A DNA stretch of 64,000 nucleotides from Desulfonatronum thioautotrophicum (GCF_000934745.1 NZ_KN882168.1:1-64000); one strand, 5' to 3'. Shown: positions 1 through 8,901, counted from the stretch's first letter. Notes: a model not told the origin generated them from the sequence alone. Numbers and translations: made by a program.

Positions 1-274
1 GGATCTTGCGGGACGGGGCGCTCCAGCTTAAGGCAGCGAGGGGGCGGTTGTTGAAAAATGCCATGTATTTCAAGCGCCTGCCCAGAAGCCTTTTATAGCC
101 AAGGTAATGGTGAGCATGGACGAGGTCATCCCAAAAGGATTCAAGCTCGCCGCCACTCACCACCAGCAACGAAACACCGGGGAAATCCTTGAGATCGCCA
201 GATACTTCAGGATACTCCTTCGAGAACCGGGATGCTTCAGTTTTCTGTAATTGCTCCTCCACCTCGTCATTCAT
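1..274 (-). CDS. DruA/DUF4338 family protein, N-terminal part (runs off left edge)
   Basis: Only the first 91 residues are in the window. The reading frame opens with an ATG at 274 and stays open to the edge. It contains the signature of DUF4338 proteins: a run reading HHYLGYKRLLGRRLKYMAFF, followed by RPLAALSWSAPSRKI. DUF4338 is the domain of DruA from the Druantia anti-phage system and also occurs in stand-alone proteins linked to insertion sequences. With the C-terminus missing and no other Druantia gene visible, I cannot say which it is. The family call is strong from the motif; the role is inference. Confidence 0.8.
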   Translation of the reverse strand, partial: MNDEVEEQLQKTEASRFSKEYPEVSGDLKDFPGVSLLVVSGGELESFWDDLVHAHHYLGYKRLLGRRLKYMAFFNNRPLAALSWSAPSRKI

Positions 275-465
275 AGGTGGATGGTTAACTGAAACTAGGC
301 CGTTTGTCTACCCGAAAAAGTGTCGCTGTAGTGTTAAGTACAGAATGCTCATGCGTGAATACGCTAACCATTCTCACCGTATTGTTCATAGACTGGTCCG
401 AGAGTTTTCGATCTTCTGACTTGAAGTTTGAAAATTAATCTGATTTTTTTAGCAACATGTTGTTA

Positions 466-3400
466 TTAAAAAATATTTACTCCTCTCAGCTCACTTTGCA
501 TGTCATGTTCATCGCTTCTCACGGAATACTCCCACACCCAGCACAGCGCATTCACCAAAGCCATCTGCTCCGGCGTTGAGCACTTGATGGACATCAACTC
601 TGGGTTGGCCACAAGGATGGCCAGGCATTTGGCTCTGGACAGGGCCACGTTGAGCCGGTTCCTGCTGTACAGAAAATCGATGAAGCGCGGCAGGTATTCT
701 TCATTGGAAGTCGTCATGGAGACGATGACAACTTCAGCCTGCTGTCCCTGGAACTTGTCCACCGTGCCAACCCGCGCCCCACGGGGCAAGACGCGTTTGA
801 GCAGATTGACCTGCATGTTGTAGGGCGCGACAACCAGGATGTTTTCCAGGGTCATGGGACGAACCTGCTTGTCCTTGTCCTGGTAGCGCTGTTGGAGCAG
901 GCTCTCAATGATCGCCTTGATTTGTTCCGCTTCTTCTTCGCTCTGCTGGGAACAGGCGTCGTGGTGTACGGGAAAAAACCGCACCCCAGCCTTTGTCAGC
1001 ACTGGATGGGCATCCGGATTCAGAAGCAGAACCTGATTGTCGGTATGGGCTTCCGGCTCCAGGCGGGCATCGTAGACCATCTCGGAGATCAGCCGACAAA
1101 CGTCGGGGTGCATGCGCCAGGTGGACTTCAAAAAGATGCCCTGGTCCGGAGGGATGGTCGCGGTCTCGCCCAGCAGGTATTCCAGCGAGGAATCGCCTGA
1201 ACGACCCGGATGAACGCCTTGGATGGGCTGGCCAAGCTGCATCTGGTCGCCCAGCAGGACGATGTTCCTGGCGCTGGTGCCCATGGCGATCAGGTTGGCC
1301 AGGGCCACCTGACCGGCCTCGTCCACAAAGAGATAATCCAGGGTCTGGTCCAGGTGGGGTTCGGAAAACAGCCAGGCCGTCCCGGCAATCAACTGATGCT
1401 GTCTGGGGTCCACCTGGTCGGCGGCAAAGACATCCTGGATGAACCGTCCGTTGAAATGCGTTTCCGGTGAACCTTGCGTAATTTTTTTGACGCCCGAAAA
1501 TGTAACCCCCTTGCCCAAGGCGACCTTTTCCACATCCTGAAGCAGATTGTGGATGGCCTTGTGACTGTTGGAGGATACGCCCACGGTCTTGCCCCGGCCC
1601 AGCAGGTCCACGATCACGTGGGAACCGGTGTAGGTCTTGCCCGAGCCGGGTGGTCCCTGGACGAAGACGCAGCTTTTTTGAAGTCCCGCCACGGCCTTGG
1701 AAATCTGCGGCAGGGCAGGGGCGCTCTCCTTGATTATCGGTCTAACCGGAGCGCGGCCCTTGATACGCGGCGCGGTGCGGCTCAGCAGATCATGAATCGC
1801 CTGGTAGTTGCCGTCCCCGGCCAGCAGGCTGTCCGCGAACCGGAACACCGCTTCCCGGAGTTTGTTCGTATTGAACGGCCCACCGGCTCCGATGCTGATC
1901 TTGCTTGACGGTTCGCCGTGCCGGGCGGCCATCTTGAACGTGACCCGGCGGGCGTCCTGGTCCACCTCGAAATCGCGCAGTTGGGCATGCATGCCCACAA
2001 TAACCACGTTGTCCCCGGATTTGAGCTTGGTCTCCTGCTCCGGATAGCGGTAGGCGTAGATGTAGGACTGCTTTTCCTTGACCGGGGGGGCTTTTTGGTC
2101 CCGGACCAGGGAGCCGATGCACTCCATATCCTCGATGCGCTCTTCATCAGTCATGTCCTGACGGGCAAACATCCCCCACCAGCCGGGCTTGGCCGCACGG
2201 CGATAAAAGTCCAGCAGTTGCCACGTCAGTTCCCGGACATGAGCGCTGTGGTCCCAGTCCTGGCGGTCCGGTGGCAACCCGTCCACAAGCAAAGTGTGAT
2301 ATTTTGCGATGCGCTGTTCATGCTCGGTCAGGTCGGCGGTCTTCTGGTCGCCTTGACTGGAAGCCGTGTCCGGGGTGAACCACGAGATATCCGAATCACT
2401 ATCCTTGGGCCGCAGGGTTAAGAGCCACTCCCGCAGGGCATGGGTGGAGCGCACGTCATCCTTGTTGTAGTCCTCAATCTTTTGGAGCAGGGAGGCATCG
2501 CCGGTTTCCTTCCAGCGCTCGTAAAAAACGATGCTGGCCCCGGCACTTTGCACGTCTCCGGTGCGCTGGCACAGGTAGAAATGCTCGATGTTCTTGATGG
2601 AGTAGCTCGGCTCGGAGACCCGCAAAGCCTCCCGGACCACCTTGTACAGGTCCACCAGCTTTGCGGCCCGGAGCAGGTTGTCCACCTCGACCTCGCGGGT
2701 ACCGTGCAGAGACATCAGCTTTTTCAGGGCCACGGGCTCGTAGTGGGCATAGTGGTAGATATATGCGTCGGGATACTGCCGCAGCCGTTCAGACACAGAG
2801 TCCATGAACCGCTCAAACGCCTGCTTCTCCCCGGCCCGGTCATGACCCCAAAAGGGAATGAACTTCGGATGCAGGCTTGATTTGCCCTTGCCTGTTTGGC
2901 GACCTGGCTTGCGACCTTCCGGGGGATCGAACACGTAGAGCCCGAACAGATACTCCAATCCGCCTTCTTCCAGCGGGTCGCCCTCCATGTCGAAGAACAT
3001 GTCCCCTGGCGACGGTTTGGGCAACCGGGCAAAGCCACGTGGGCCGTCTTCCTGGCTGGGCGACAGCAGTTCGTAGTGCTGCTGGCCCGTCCTGCGCCCC
3101 TTGGCCTGCAATCTGGCCTGCCGGACCAGTTTTTCCAGGGTCTGCCCGGCTATTTTGGGCACCCTCTTGCCCAGAGACCATTTGCCCAGCGCTTCGAGGG
3201 TGGTCACGCCAGCGGCCTGGAGTCGCTTGATCTGCACCTTGGTTATTCCGGCAACCTGACAGAGATGGTCGTCGGCCATGCGGCGCTCTTCGCACAGGGT
3301 TTGCCACTTGCACAGGGAGCAGCGGGGGCAGGGGTCGGGGTAGGTGCCCAGAGCAACCGAGGCGTGCGCACCGGGCTCAGCCAGGGAGGCAATTTGGGGG

Positions 3401-4002
3401 GTCAGGGTCTGCACATGGTCCTGGAAGCGGCGGACCACATTGGCCACATAGCGGCTGAACTGGGCGCAGGCAAAGTTTTTCTCGGTTTGGTCCCCGAGAA
3501 AGACGTGCATCAATTGCGGTATGCGGCCTTGCAGTCGGGCCACCATATCCGAGTAGAAGGCCAGCTGGACCACGAACCGGGTCTTGGCGCTGCGGGCCAG
3601 TTTGGTGTCCAGAACCTCGTAGCTGTGCCCACCCAGTGTTGAAGGCACGGACACCTTGCGCAGAAAATCAGCATGCCCAAGCAAAGGACCGTCCATCAGC
3701 GCGGCCTGGTAGACGATATCGACCCCGGAGTGCATGGCCTGGATGGTTTCCCGGACCCTGGCGTCCAGGCTTCCGGCAAGGGAGGCATCGACAACCTGGA
3801 GTCCCTGCTTGCGCAACTTGTCCAGAAAACGCTGCTCGTGCTCAATGCCCTTGGTCTGCACAAGCCTGGCCTCGTCGCTGTCCTCAGTCTTGGGCAGAGG
3901 CGTTTCCAGGTCGATCAGATCCAGCACGGTGCAGTGCGGACAATCCAGAAAATTGATGATGTCCGTGGCGGAGAAAAGTAGGCCTTGGGGGGATTTCAGC
4001 AT
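466..4002 (-). CDS. TM0106-type RecB-like nuclease fused to DnaQ/RNase H-like exonuclease and SF1 (DNA2-like) helicase
   Basis: A protein of about 1178 aa with three enzymatic parts. An N-terminal PD-(D/E)XK nuclease (about residues 10-250) shows GHAD, then EVLDTK and a Q...Y motif, plus a Cys cluster (CPRCSLC...C) that could bind metal or Fe-S. A helix-hairpin-helix follows. A DEDD exonuclease-like part starts near residue 339 (FFDMEGDP) and ends with YNKDDV. The C-terminal helicase has Walker A GPPGSGKT (about 785), DEAG (about 890), VDKFQGQQAE and RLNVALSRAK. I chose the ATG at 4002 because it overlaps the upstream stop (ATGCTGA), as in coupled translation; an in-frame start at 4026 is possible. 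It is the last gene of a McrBC-like cassette, so a DNA-degrading defence effector is likely. Confidence 0.88.
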   Translation of the reverse strand: MLKSPQGLLFSATDIINFLDCPHCTVLDLIDLETPLPKTEDSDEARLVQTKGIEHEQRFLDKLRKQGLQVVDASLAGSLDARVRETIQAMHSGVDIVYQAALMDGPLLGHADFLRKVSVPSTLGGHSYEVLDTKLARSAKTRFVVQLAFYSDMVARLQGRIPQLMHVFLGDQTEKNFACAQFSRYVANVVRRFQDHVQTLTPQIASLAEPGAHASVALGTYPDPCPRCSLCKWQTLCEERRMADDHLCQVAGITKVQIKRLQAAGVTTLEALGKWSLGKRVPKIAGQTLEKLVRQARLQAKGRRTGQQHYELLSPSQEDGPRGFARLPKPSPGDMFFDMEGDPLEEGGLEYLFGLYVFDPPEGRKPGRQTGKGKSSLHPKFIPFWGHDRAGEKQAFERFMDSVSERLRQYPDAYIYHYAHYEPVALKKLMSLHGTREVEVDNLLRAAKLVDLYKVVREALRVSEPSYSIKNIEHFYLCQRTGDVQSAGASIVFYERWKETGDASLLQKIEDYNKDDVRSTHALREWLLTLRPKDSDSDISWFTPDTASSQGDQKTADLTEHEQRIAKYHTLLVDGLPPDRQDWDHSAHVRELTWQLLDFYRRAAKPGWWGMFARQDMTDEERIEDMECIGSLVRDQKAPPVKEKQSYIYAYRYPEQETKLKSGDNVVIVGMHAQLRDFEVDQDARRVTFKMAARHGEPSSKISIGAGGPFNTNKLREAVFRFADSLLAGDGNYQAIHDLLSRTAPRIKGRAPVRPIIKESAPALPQISKAVAGLQKSCVFVQGPPGSGKTYTGSHVIVDLLGRGKTVGVSSNSHKAIHNLLQDVEKVALGKGVTFSGVKKITQGSPETHFNGRFIQDVFAADQVDPRQHQLIAGTAWLFSEPHLDQTLDYLFVDEAGQVALANLIAMGTSARNIVLLGDQMQLGQPIQGVHPGRSGDSSLEYLLGETATIPPDQGIFLKSTWRMHPDVCRLISEMVYDARLEPEAHTDNQVLLLNPDAHPVLTKAGVRFFPVHHDACSQQSEEEAEQIKAIIESLLQQRYQDKDKQVRPMTLENILVVAPYNMQVNLLKRVLPRGARVGTVDKFQGQQAEVVIVSMTTSNEEYLPRFIDFLYSRNRLNVALSRAKCLAILVANPELMSIKCSTPEQMALVNALCWVWEYSVRSDEHDMQSELRGVNIF

Positions 4003-5618
4003 GACGCCCCCTCCCGCAAGGTGCAAAAGCGGTCAATCAGTTGGGCAAGGGCCGCAGCGTGTTCAGGATTGGGGCTGGCCTGCTCTCCGGGTCTGAGAGC
4101 CAAGGCCCCGACACCGGGGAAAGACTGACCAGAAGGGGTAAACATGGCGGTTTCCAGCCCTGGGTAGAGGATGAACGCGCCCTGCACTCCGGCAATGGCG
4201 TCCCGGTAGGCGTGCATCTTGTCGATATCCTCTTCGCGCCAGCGCTGGATGGTCCCGTCTTCGGCCTCGATCCCGTAGAACCCAGAGCCTGCCCCCTTGA
4301 ACTTGGCGTCCAGGATCAGGCGGCGACCGCACTGCTCAATGGTGATGTCCGGGCGCAAGGGGTGGGAATAGCTCTGGCCGGGAGCGGAATAGGTGCGGTT
4401 GAAGCACAGCCGCAGATCCCCCTCGTACCCCAGGACCAGCTCGTGGGACATGGAGCGTTCGCGCTGGTCATCGGAATGCACGACATGCAGACTTTGCTGG
4501 CGAAGGCGTGCGTCAAGCGCGTCCTTGACCACGAAAAAGGCCCAGTATTCATACAGGGTGGGCGTGTCCTTGGTTTCCAGGATGCGGGCAAAGTCCGGCA
4601 GCGTAAACCGGCACTGGGTGCGCAGGGACAGCAGGGCATGGAGCCGGAACAAACTGCGATAGCCCTCACGACGTTGCAGGATCTGTGAAGATGCCGGGAA
4701 AAAACGCATCTGGCCAACGTCGCGCCACAGCCCAGCCTGGGCAAAGCGTCGGAGTTTGCGATCCAGTTCCTGCATCTCCGAAGCCAGTTCCAGGTTCAGC
4801 GCCCCTCCGGAAGCTGCCCCGAGGGTATCCCGAAACACCTGGACCTTGTGCAGCAACACGCCCAGAAAATGCTTCATGAACCGGTTCTCCGGGGTATCCA
4901 CGGACTGCCTTTTTTCTTCAACCACAAGCTCTCGGGGAAACAGCCACTGCCCGGATGCGCGACGCAGGGATTTGCCCAAGGCCGTGGCCGTCAGCGGATG
5001 CCCATCGGCAATCCGGCACAACCCCTGGGGCCGCGTGGCCAACTCCGCCCAGGCTTCCGGATTGACCTCGGTGACGTCTTCCATCCGCCTGGGACTGCGC
5101 ACCCGCTGGAAAAGCCGGTGCGGATCAGCCAGGATGGCTCCGGCAATGGCGTCGATGTCCGGCTTCTCCCGGAGCAACGCCATGCGCAAAAAACACATCT
5201 CCAGGTAGGCCACATCCTTGCCCGGCTGACCGCGCTGCACGTTCTGACCCGTGGGCTGGGCAAATCCGAAAATCAGGCTGGCCACCTTCGCGACCACGGC
5301 GTCCAGCATGGTCTGGTACTGCGGCTCGGCAATCTTGCGATTCTGGACCACAACGGGCAGGGGGCCGATGCGCGTAAGCCCCACGCTGTTGCGGAAGGAG
5401 ATTTCCAGCAGGTTGTCCGGAAAGGTCTGGATCACGCAGGGGGCCTGCCGGACCGAATCCGGAACGTCCCCGAAGCACTTCACGAAATACCGGCCCAACT
5501 CATTCAGCGGCACGGGCAGGGGCCAGTCCTCCCGCGAGGAAAGCTCCGCCTCGACAGGACCAAGCGGGCCGTCCATCACGGCCATGCGGGTGGAGGGATT
5601 ATAGGTGAGGACGGGCAT
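3996..5618 (-). CDS. DUF2357 family PD-(D/E)XK nuclease (McrC-like partner of a McrB-type ATPase)
   Basis: 540 aa. The C-terminal third carries a restriction-endonuclease-like core: RPDITI near residue 423 and LILDAKFKG near 437, the D...(D/E)xK arrangement of DUF2357 nucleases. The N-terminal part is the family's all-purpose DUF2357 region. These proteins usually pair with AAA+ McrB-like motors and act as the nuclease subunit of modification-dependent restriction. Here the motor gene lies upstream on the same strand (5987-7111), separated by a small hicBA remnant on the other strand. The nuclease-helicase gene overlaps the 3' end by 7 bp. No frameshift or missing catalytic residue was seen. 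DNA specificity cannot be read from sequence. Confidence 0.85.
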   Translation of the reverse strand: MPVLTYNPSTRMAVMDGPLGPVEAELSSREDWPLPVPLNELGRYFVKCFGDVPDSVRQAPCVIQTFPDNLLEISFRNSVGLTRIGPLPVVVQNRKIAEPQYQTMLDAVVAKVASLIFGFAQPTGQNVQRGQPGKDVAYLEMCFLRMALLREKPDIDAIAGAILADPHRLFQRVRSPRRMEDVTEVNPEAWAELATRPQGLCRIADGHPLTATALGKSLRRASGQWLFPRELVVEEKRQSVDTPENRFMKHFLGVLLHKVQVFRDTLGAASGGALNLELASEMQELDRKLRRFAQAGLWRDVGQMRFFPASSQILQRREGYRSLFRLHALLSLRTQCRFTLPDFARILETKDTPTLYEYWAFFVVKDALDARLRQQSLHVVHSDDQRERSMSHELVLGYEGDLRLCFNRTYSAPGQSYSHPLRPDITIEQCGRRLILDAKFKGAGSGFYGIEAEDGTIQRWREEDIDKMHAYRDAIAGVQGAFILYPGLETAMFTPSGQSFPGVGALALRPGEQASPNPEHAAALAQLIDRFCTLREGASC

Positions 5619-5713
5619 GAGGGTATTTTGGGATTGAATTGAAGCTGCTTGACGAATAAATATAATGGAATATATTCAAGACGTCTTGATATTCAGCCAG
5701 GGGAGATAGTGGC

Positions 5714-5914
5714 ATGAGAATCGAACTCGAAATGGAAGATGATGGACGCTGGATTGCTGAAATACCTGAATTGCCTGGGGTTATGGTTTATGGAGCGACG
5801 CGGGAGCAAGCCGTTTCCAAAGTGAAGGCGCTTGCGCTGCGAACCATGGCTGATCAAATCGAGAATGGAAGCCCTGTCTCCGCCTTGGATTGCCTCTTCG
5901 CGGTTCCCGCATGA
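5714..5914 (+). CDS. hicB: HicB-family antitoxin
   Basis: 66 aa with the compact HicB fold signature: an acidic N-terminus, then DGRWIAEIPELPGVMVYGAT and a helix beginning REQAVSKVKALALR. A good ribosome site (aggggagat) precedes the ATG. HicB proteins neutralise HicA mRNA interferases. Here the hicA frame overlaps the stop codon (ATGA) but dies after 18 codons, so the antitoxin is orphaned. The pair sits on the opposite strand inside the McrB-like cassette, between the ATPase and nuclease genes, and so looks like an insertion into that operon. Confidence 0.85.
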   Translation: MRIELEMEDDGRWIAEIPELPGVMVYGATREQAVSKVKALALRTMADQIENGSPVSALDCLFAVPA

Positions 5915-5967
5915 GTGATTGGCCAGCCACGAAAGCCAAAGCTGTGTTTGCAGATATTGATCTCTAA
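5911..5967 (+). pseudogene. hicA: hicA toxin remnant (18 codons)
   Basis: The frame starts at the ATG overlapping the hicB stop and encodes MSDWPATKAKAVFADIDL before a TAA. This matches the start of HicA toxins (M-S-x-W-P-x-T-K-A-R/K-x-V). Complete HicA proteins are about 60-80 aa and need a conserved Gly-Ser-His further on, which is absent. The deletion probably removed the rest, since the next recognisable sequence is the 3' end of the ATPase gene on the other strand. Confidence 0.65.
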
Positions 5968-5986
5968 CTCCTGCCTTCTTTGCCCA

Positions 5987-7111
5987 TCACTCGATAAAAT
6001 CCGCATACCCCTGCACGTTGAGCGTGCGCAGCATCGCCGAAACCTTGCGGGCCGTTCGGGGCAGCCGGACCTGTTCCGTTTGGTCTCCACCTGCGCCTGC
6101 CTGGGCAAATTCCAGCATTCTCCCCAGCGGCTCTTCCAGCCTGGCCTGGGTGCCGTGGAATTTGGGCAGGATTTTCTGAACAAGTTGAATGTCCAGGACC
6201 GTTATCGGGTCGAACGGTGCCACATGCGTCTTGGCCAGCCGGGCAAAGCGGCACACCTCGTTGATCACCCGGTAACCGAAATGCATGTTGAACTCTTTCA
6301 ACATATCCGACAACTCGGACAGGCCATGAACGACATCGGGGCACTCATCCTTGCATGTCTGATAATCCCTGCTGGAACTGAACGGCTCCTCACCGGCAAG
6401 CGGGAGAAGGTCAAGCAGGGTTTCGCGCTCAAAGCGAAATGAGCTTTGGGCAAGGGGTTTCTCTTTTGGACGCTCAAAAAGAACCTCGTTGAACTCAATG
6501 ACGTTGGCCCGGTCCAGCACCTTTGGGCTGAACATGTAGGTGGACTCATCGACGTTCACGGTCCCGGTGAAAAAGACATTGGTCGGGATATGCAGGCGAC
6601 CGGGGACAGGAAGCCCATCATGGGTCAGGGCCTCGGGGCGATCATGGAGCACCAACGGTTCACCTAGTGGGTTATCCGGAGTCCGGCTCTCCATGATGCT
6701 CAGAAAGTCCGAAAAATAATGCTCCACCTTGGCCAGGTTCATCTCATCCAGAATCACGAAATGCGGCACATCCGGATTGTCCCTGGCAGCCAGCAGCATT
6801 CGCAGCACCGGCGGCGCACTGTATTTCTCGTCCAGGATGTTGAAGAAGCCCAGCAAACCCTTGTTGTCCAACCAGTCCGGACGCACCGGGACAAACGCCG
6901 TGCATTTGCCTCTCTCACCCTCGTCCCTTTTCTGATGCACATACCCGGCAAAGAGCTGCGCGATCTTCGTCTTCCCGGTCCCGGATATGCCCGTCAGGAT
7001 CACGAAAGGCTTGGTCATCAACGACAGCACGTACCGGGTGATGATCTCGTGGCTGAACGTGAAACCTTTGAGGGTGTAGTGGTCGTAGAGGTTGGCTGGG
7101 TTGAGGGACAT
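5987..7111 (-). CDS. McrB-like AAA+ ATPase (NVDEST variant)
   Basis: About 374 aa from the ATG at 7111; a start at 7150 is also open, but family members begin close to the SLNPANLYDHYTLKGF stretch. Walker A GISGTGKT is at residues 41-48, followed by the Walker B/sensor region FVILDEMNLAKVEHYFSDFL and GTVNVDESTYMFSPKVLDRA. The usual McrB NTADRS motif is replaced by NVDEST, which separates this group from classical McrB. There is almost no N-terminal DNA-binding domain, so target recognition must lie in a partner. It is transcribed towards the DUF2357 nuclease and is preceded by an unknown protein and a WYL regulator. Confidence 0.85.
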   Translation of the reverse strand: MSLNPANLYDHYTLKGFTFSHEIITRYVLSLMTKPFVILTGISGTGKTKIAQLFAGYVHQKRDEGERGKCTAFVPVRPDWLDNKGLLGFFNILDEKYSAPPVLRMLLAARDNPDVPHFVILDEMNLAKVEHYFSDFLSIMESRTPDNPLGEPLVLHDRPEALTHDGLPVPGRLHIPTNVFFTGTVNVDESTYMFSPKVLDRANVIEFNEVLFERPKEKPLAQSSFRFERETLLDLLPLAGEEPFSSSRDYQTCKDECPDVVHGLSELSDMLKEFNMHFGYRVINEVCRFARLAKTHVAPFDPITVLDIQLVQKILPKFHGTQARLEEPLGRMLEFAQAGAGGDQTEQVRLPRTARKVSAMLRTLNVQGYADFIE

Positions 7112-7226
7112 GGAATAGGTGCCTTTTTTTGTTCCGAGTCTGATGGCCATACGTTTCCCGGCAAGTGCCGTGCCTGGTGAGCGAAAAGACTGTCAGACAC
7201 GGCACTTGGTTTCATTGATACAATGC

Positions 7227-7778
7227 TTATGCTTCCTTGGCCCAATCATCAAGATTTCGGGCCGTGGATTCCCGCCATCCAGACTTCAAGGCCAACCCTT
7301 TGGATTTGCAATTGGTCTCAATTCTGTCCAAAATACTACTTTGCTCAATGTCCACTCCACCCAATTCCTTCATGGCTGTTTCAGCATCAATCCTGGTCGG
7401 CAAATATCCATCATCAGATTTCTGCTGAGACTTTCCATTATAATTTCCATCTTTCAATATGCTTTTATCATGGATGATGACTTCAAATGGGGTACTTTCA
7501 CCAACTAGAACTTCAATTGGCAATTTGCTCTTTTTTACCTCTCTTTTCAAATTTGAAATGTGTTGAAAATTTTTTCTTCCTGAATTTTTAAGCATGATCG
7601 CCTCAATTTGAGGTTTTGTTTTACCTGTAAAATCATTTTCATGACCGAGCAAAGCCTGCCTGAAATGGTAATTGCAATAGGATGTTCCGTCCTTGATCTG
7701 ACTTTTTTCTTTGATCAAAAAATTGTTTTTGTACATGAAAATAGCATCAACATCGACAATAAATTTTTCTTTCAACAT
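7227..7778 (-). CDS. Unknown 183-aa protein of the McrB-like cassette
   Basis: I do not recognise this protein. The ATG at 7778 is chosen because a strong ribosome site (aggagagaag) lies just upstream; the open frame extends 15 codons further. It is lysine-rich and lower in GC than its neighbours. A middle section contains TPFEVIIHDKSI, and the C-terminus is a helical, charged tail (ESTARNLDDWAKEA). No membrane segment, signal peptide or zinc motif is visible. It lies between the WYL regulator and the ATPase on the same strand, with gaps of about 60 and 115 bp, so it may be a recognition or accessory subunit (inference from position only). Confidence 0.6.
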   Translation of the reverse strand: MLKEKFIVDVDAIFMYKNNFLIKEKSQIKDGTSYCNYHFRQALLGHENDFTGKTKPQIEAIMLKNSGRKNFQHISNLKREVKKSKLPIEVLVGESTPFEVIIHDKSILKDGNYNGKSQQKSDDGYLPTRIDAETAMKELGGVDIEQSSILDRIETNCKSKGLALKSGWRESTARNLDDWAKEA

Positions 7779-7839
7779 AACTTCTCTCCTGTTGTTATTG
7801 TTAAATATGAATTGAAATAGCAAGAGAATTATTCAAAAT

Positions 7840-8808
7840 TCAATTCCCATAGATGCCATTCATCAGCCTGATTTCATCCCGCACCTGCTCTTGCAGTTCC
7901 AACGGTTCCAGAACACGCACATGTGACCCGCATTGGAGAATTTTCCAGAAAACTTCGCGAAAATCCGCCACTGGAAAGCTGAGTTCAAGCTGACCATCCG
8001 GGCGCGGGGTTGTGATTTGTTCTGGGTGCCAGACCTGCTCCTCAATATAGCGGGACATAAACGGGCTGAACAATAACCGCACTTCGCAGGTTTCCTTGCC
8101 CTGGTAGATGCCAAACGCGCCTTCCACATGGTGGCCCCATTCCTGTCTGGGCCGGGGGACGAACGTCGTATCCAGAATCCGCACGTCGTCCATGCGGCAA
8201 AGATAGAATTTGCGCCATCCTTCACGCAGCTCGCACCAGGCAATGAGCAGCCAGGACCCCATATAGTGCTGAAGATGATGCGGCTGGACCGTGCGCTCCA
8301 CGCATTTTTTCATGGCAGCGGTATGATAGGCAAAGCAAAGGCTCCGGGTTTCCAGCAGGGCCGAGGAAACGAGCCGAAAGGTTTGGGCCTGGGCGGGCCG
8401 GTGGCCGTGCCAAAGGGCGGAAAAACCTTCCTCGATGCGCTGGATGGTCAGACACCGGCCTTCCAGGGCCTTGGCCAGTGAGTGTTCAAGACCTTTCACC
8501 GCCATGCTCACTGCGCCGCCAATGCTGGAAGACAAAAGCTTTCGGGCCAGCAGCAGGACCAGGATGTCTTCCTCGTTGAACCGGACAACGCTCAGAACGA
8601 AATCGGCTTCGCGATAGTAAAACCCGCGTTGCTGCGGATCGTACTCCAGCGGTGCATGCAACCGGTCGCGGATAAAATTGATGGTCCGCTGAGCCGTCTT
8701 GGTGGAAATCTCGAACTGTTCGGCCATGGTCCGGGCATTGGGAAGCCGCTCTGCCCGAATTTGCTGGTCAAACCAGAGAATTCGCTCCATCTGCTGCAAT
8801 TCGCTCAT
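7840..8808 (-). CDS. WYL-domain transcriptional regulator (wHTH-WYL-WCX)
   Basis: 322 aa. The N-terminal winged helix contains ARTMAEQFEISTKTAQRTIN, and the middle has the WYL-type core (SWLLIAWCELREGWRKFYLCRM). A C-terminal WCX-like region ends in EVFWKILQCGSHVRVLEP. Proteins of this build (BrxR/CapW type) repress defence operons and are thought to sense nucleic-acid ligands through WYL. It is the first gene of the minus-strand cassette. A perfect 10-bp inverted repeat 69 bp upstream of its start is a likely autoregulatory operator. Family call strong; regulation inferred. Confidence 0.88.
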   Translation of the reverse strand: MSELQQMERILWFDQQIRAERLPNARTMAEQFEISTKTAQRTINFIRDRLHAPLEYDPQQRGFYYREADFVLSVVRFNEEDILVLLLARKLLSSSIGGAVSMAVKGLEHSLAKALEGRCLTIQRIEEGFSALWHGHRPAQAQTFRLVSSALLETRSLCFAYHTAAMKKCVERTVQPHHLQHYMGSWLLIAWCELREGWRKFYLCRMDDVRILDTTFVPRPRQEWGHHVEGAFGIYQGKETCEVRLLFSPFMSRYIEEQVWHPEQITTPRPDGQLELSFPVADFREVFWKILQCGSHVRVLEPLELQEQVRDEIRLMNGIYGN

Positions 8809-8876
8809 CGCTGACCGCTTCCTCCAAAAAGGGCGAACCTAACGGGCAACCTCACCAGGGCCGTTTATAGCAAAGA

Positions 8877-8901
8877 AGGTGGGACAATACGTGTCCCACC
8901 T
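8877..8901. promoter_or_regulatory. Palindromic operator candidate upstream of WYL regulator
   Basis: Perfect inverted repeat with arms AGGTGGGACA and TGTCCCACCT and a 5-nt spacer (ATACG). It lies in the 190-bp divergent gap between the WYL regulator (minus strand) and higBA (plus strand). Size and spacing are what is known for BrxR-type regulators. It lacks a U-tract, so it is not a simple terminator. Confidence 0.6.

Noticed and set aside
2896-3642. Long plus-strand open frames antisense to the helicase and nuclease genes
   Set aside because: They are shadows of the GC-rich minus-strand genes with no domain or ribosome site; the same applies under the acyl-CoA ligase, methyltransferases and hsdR.
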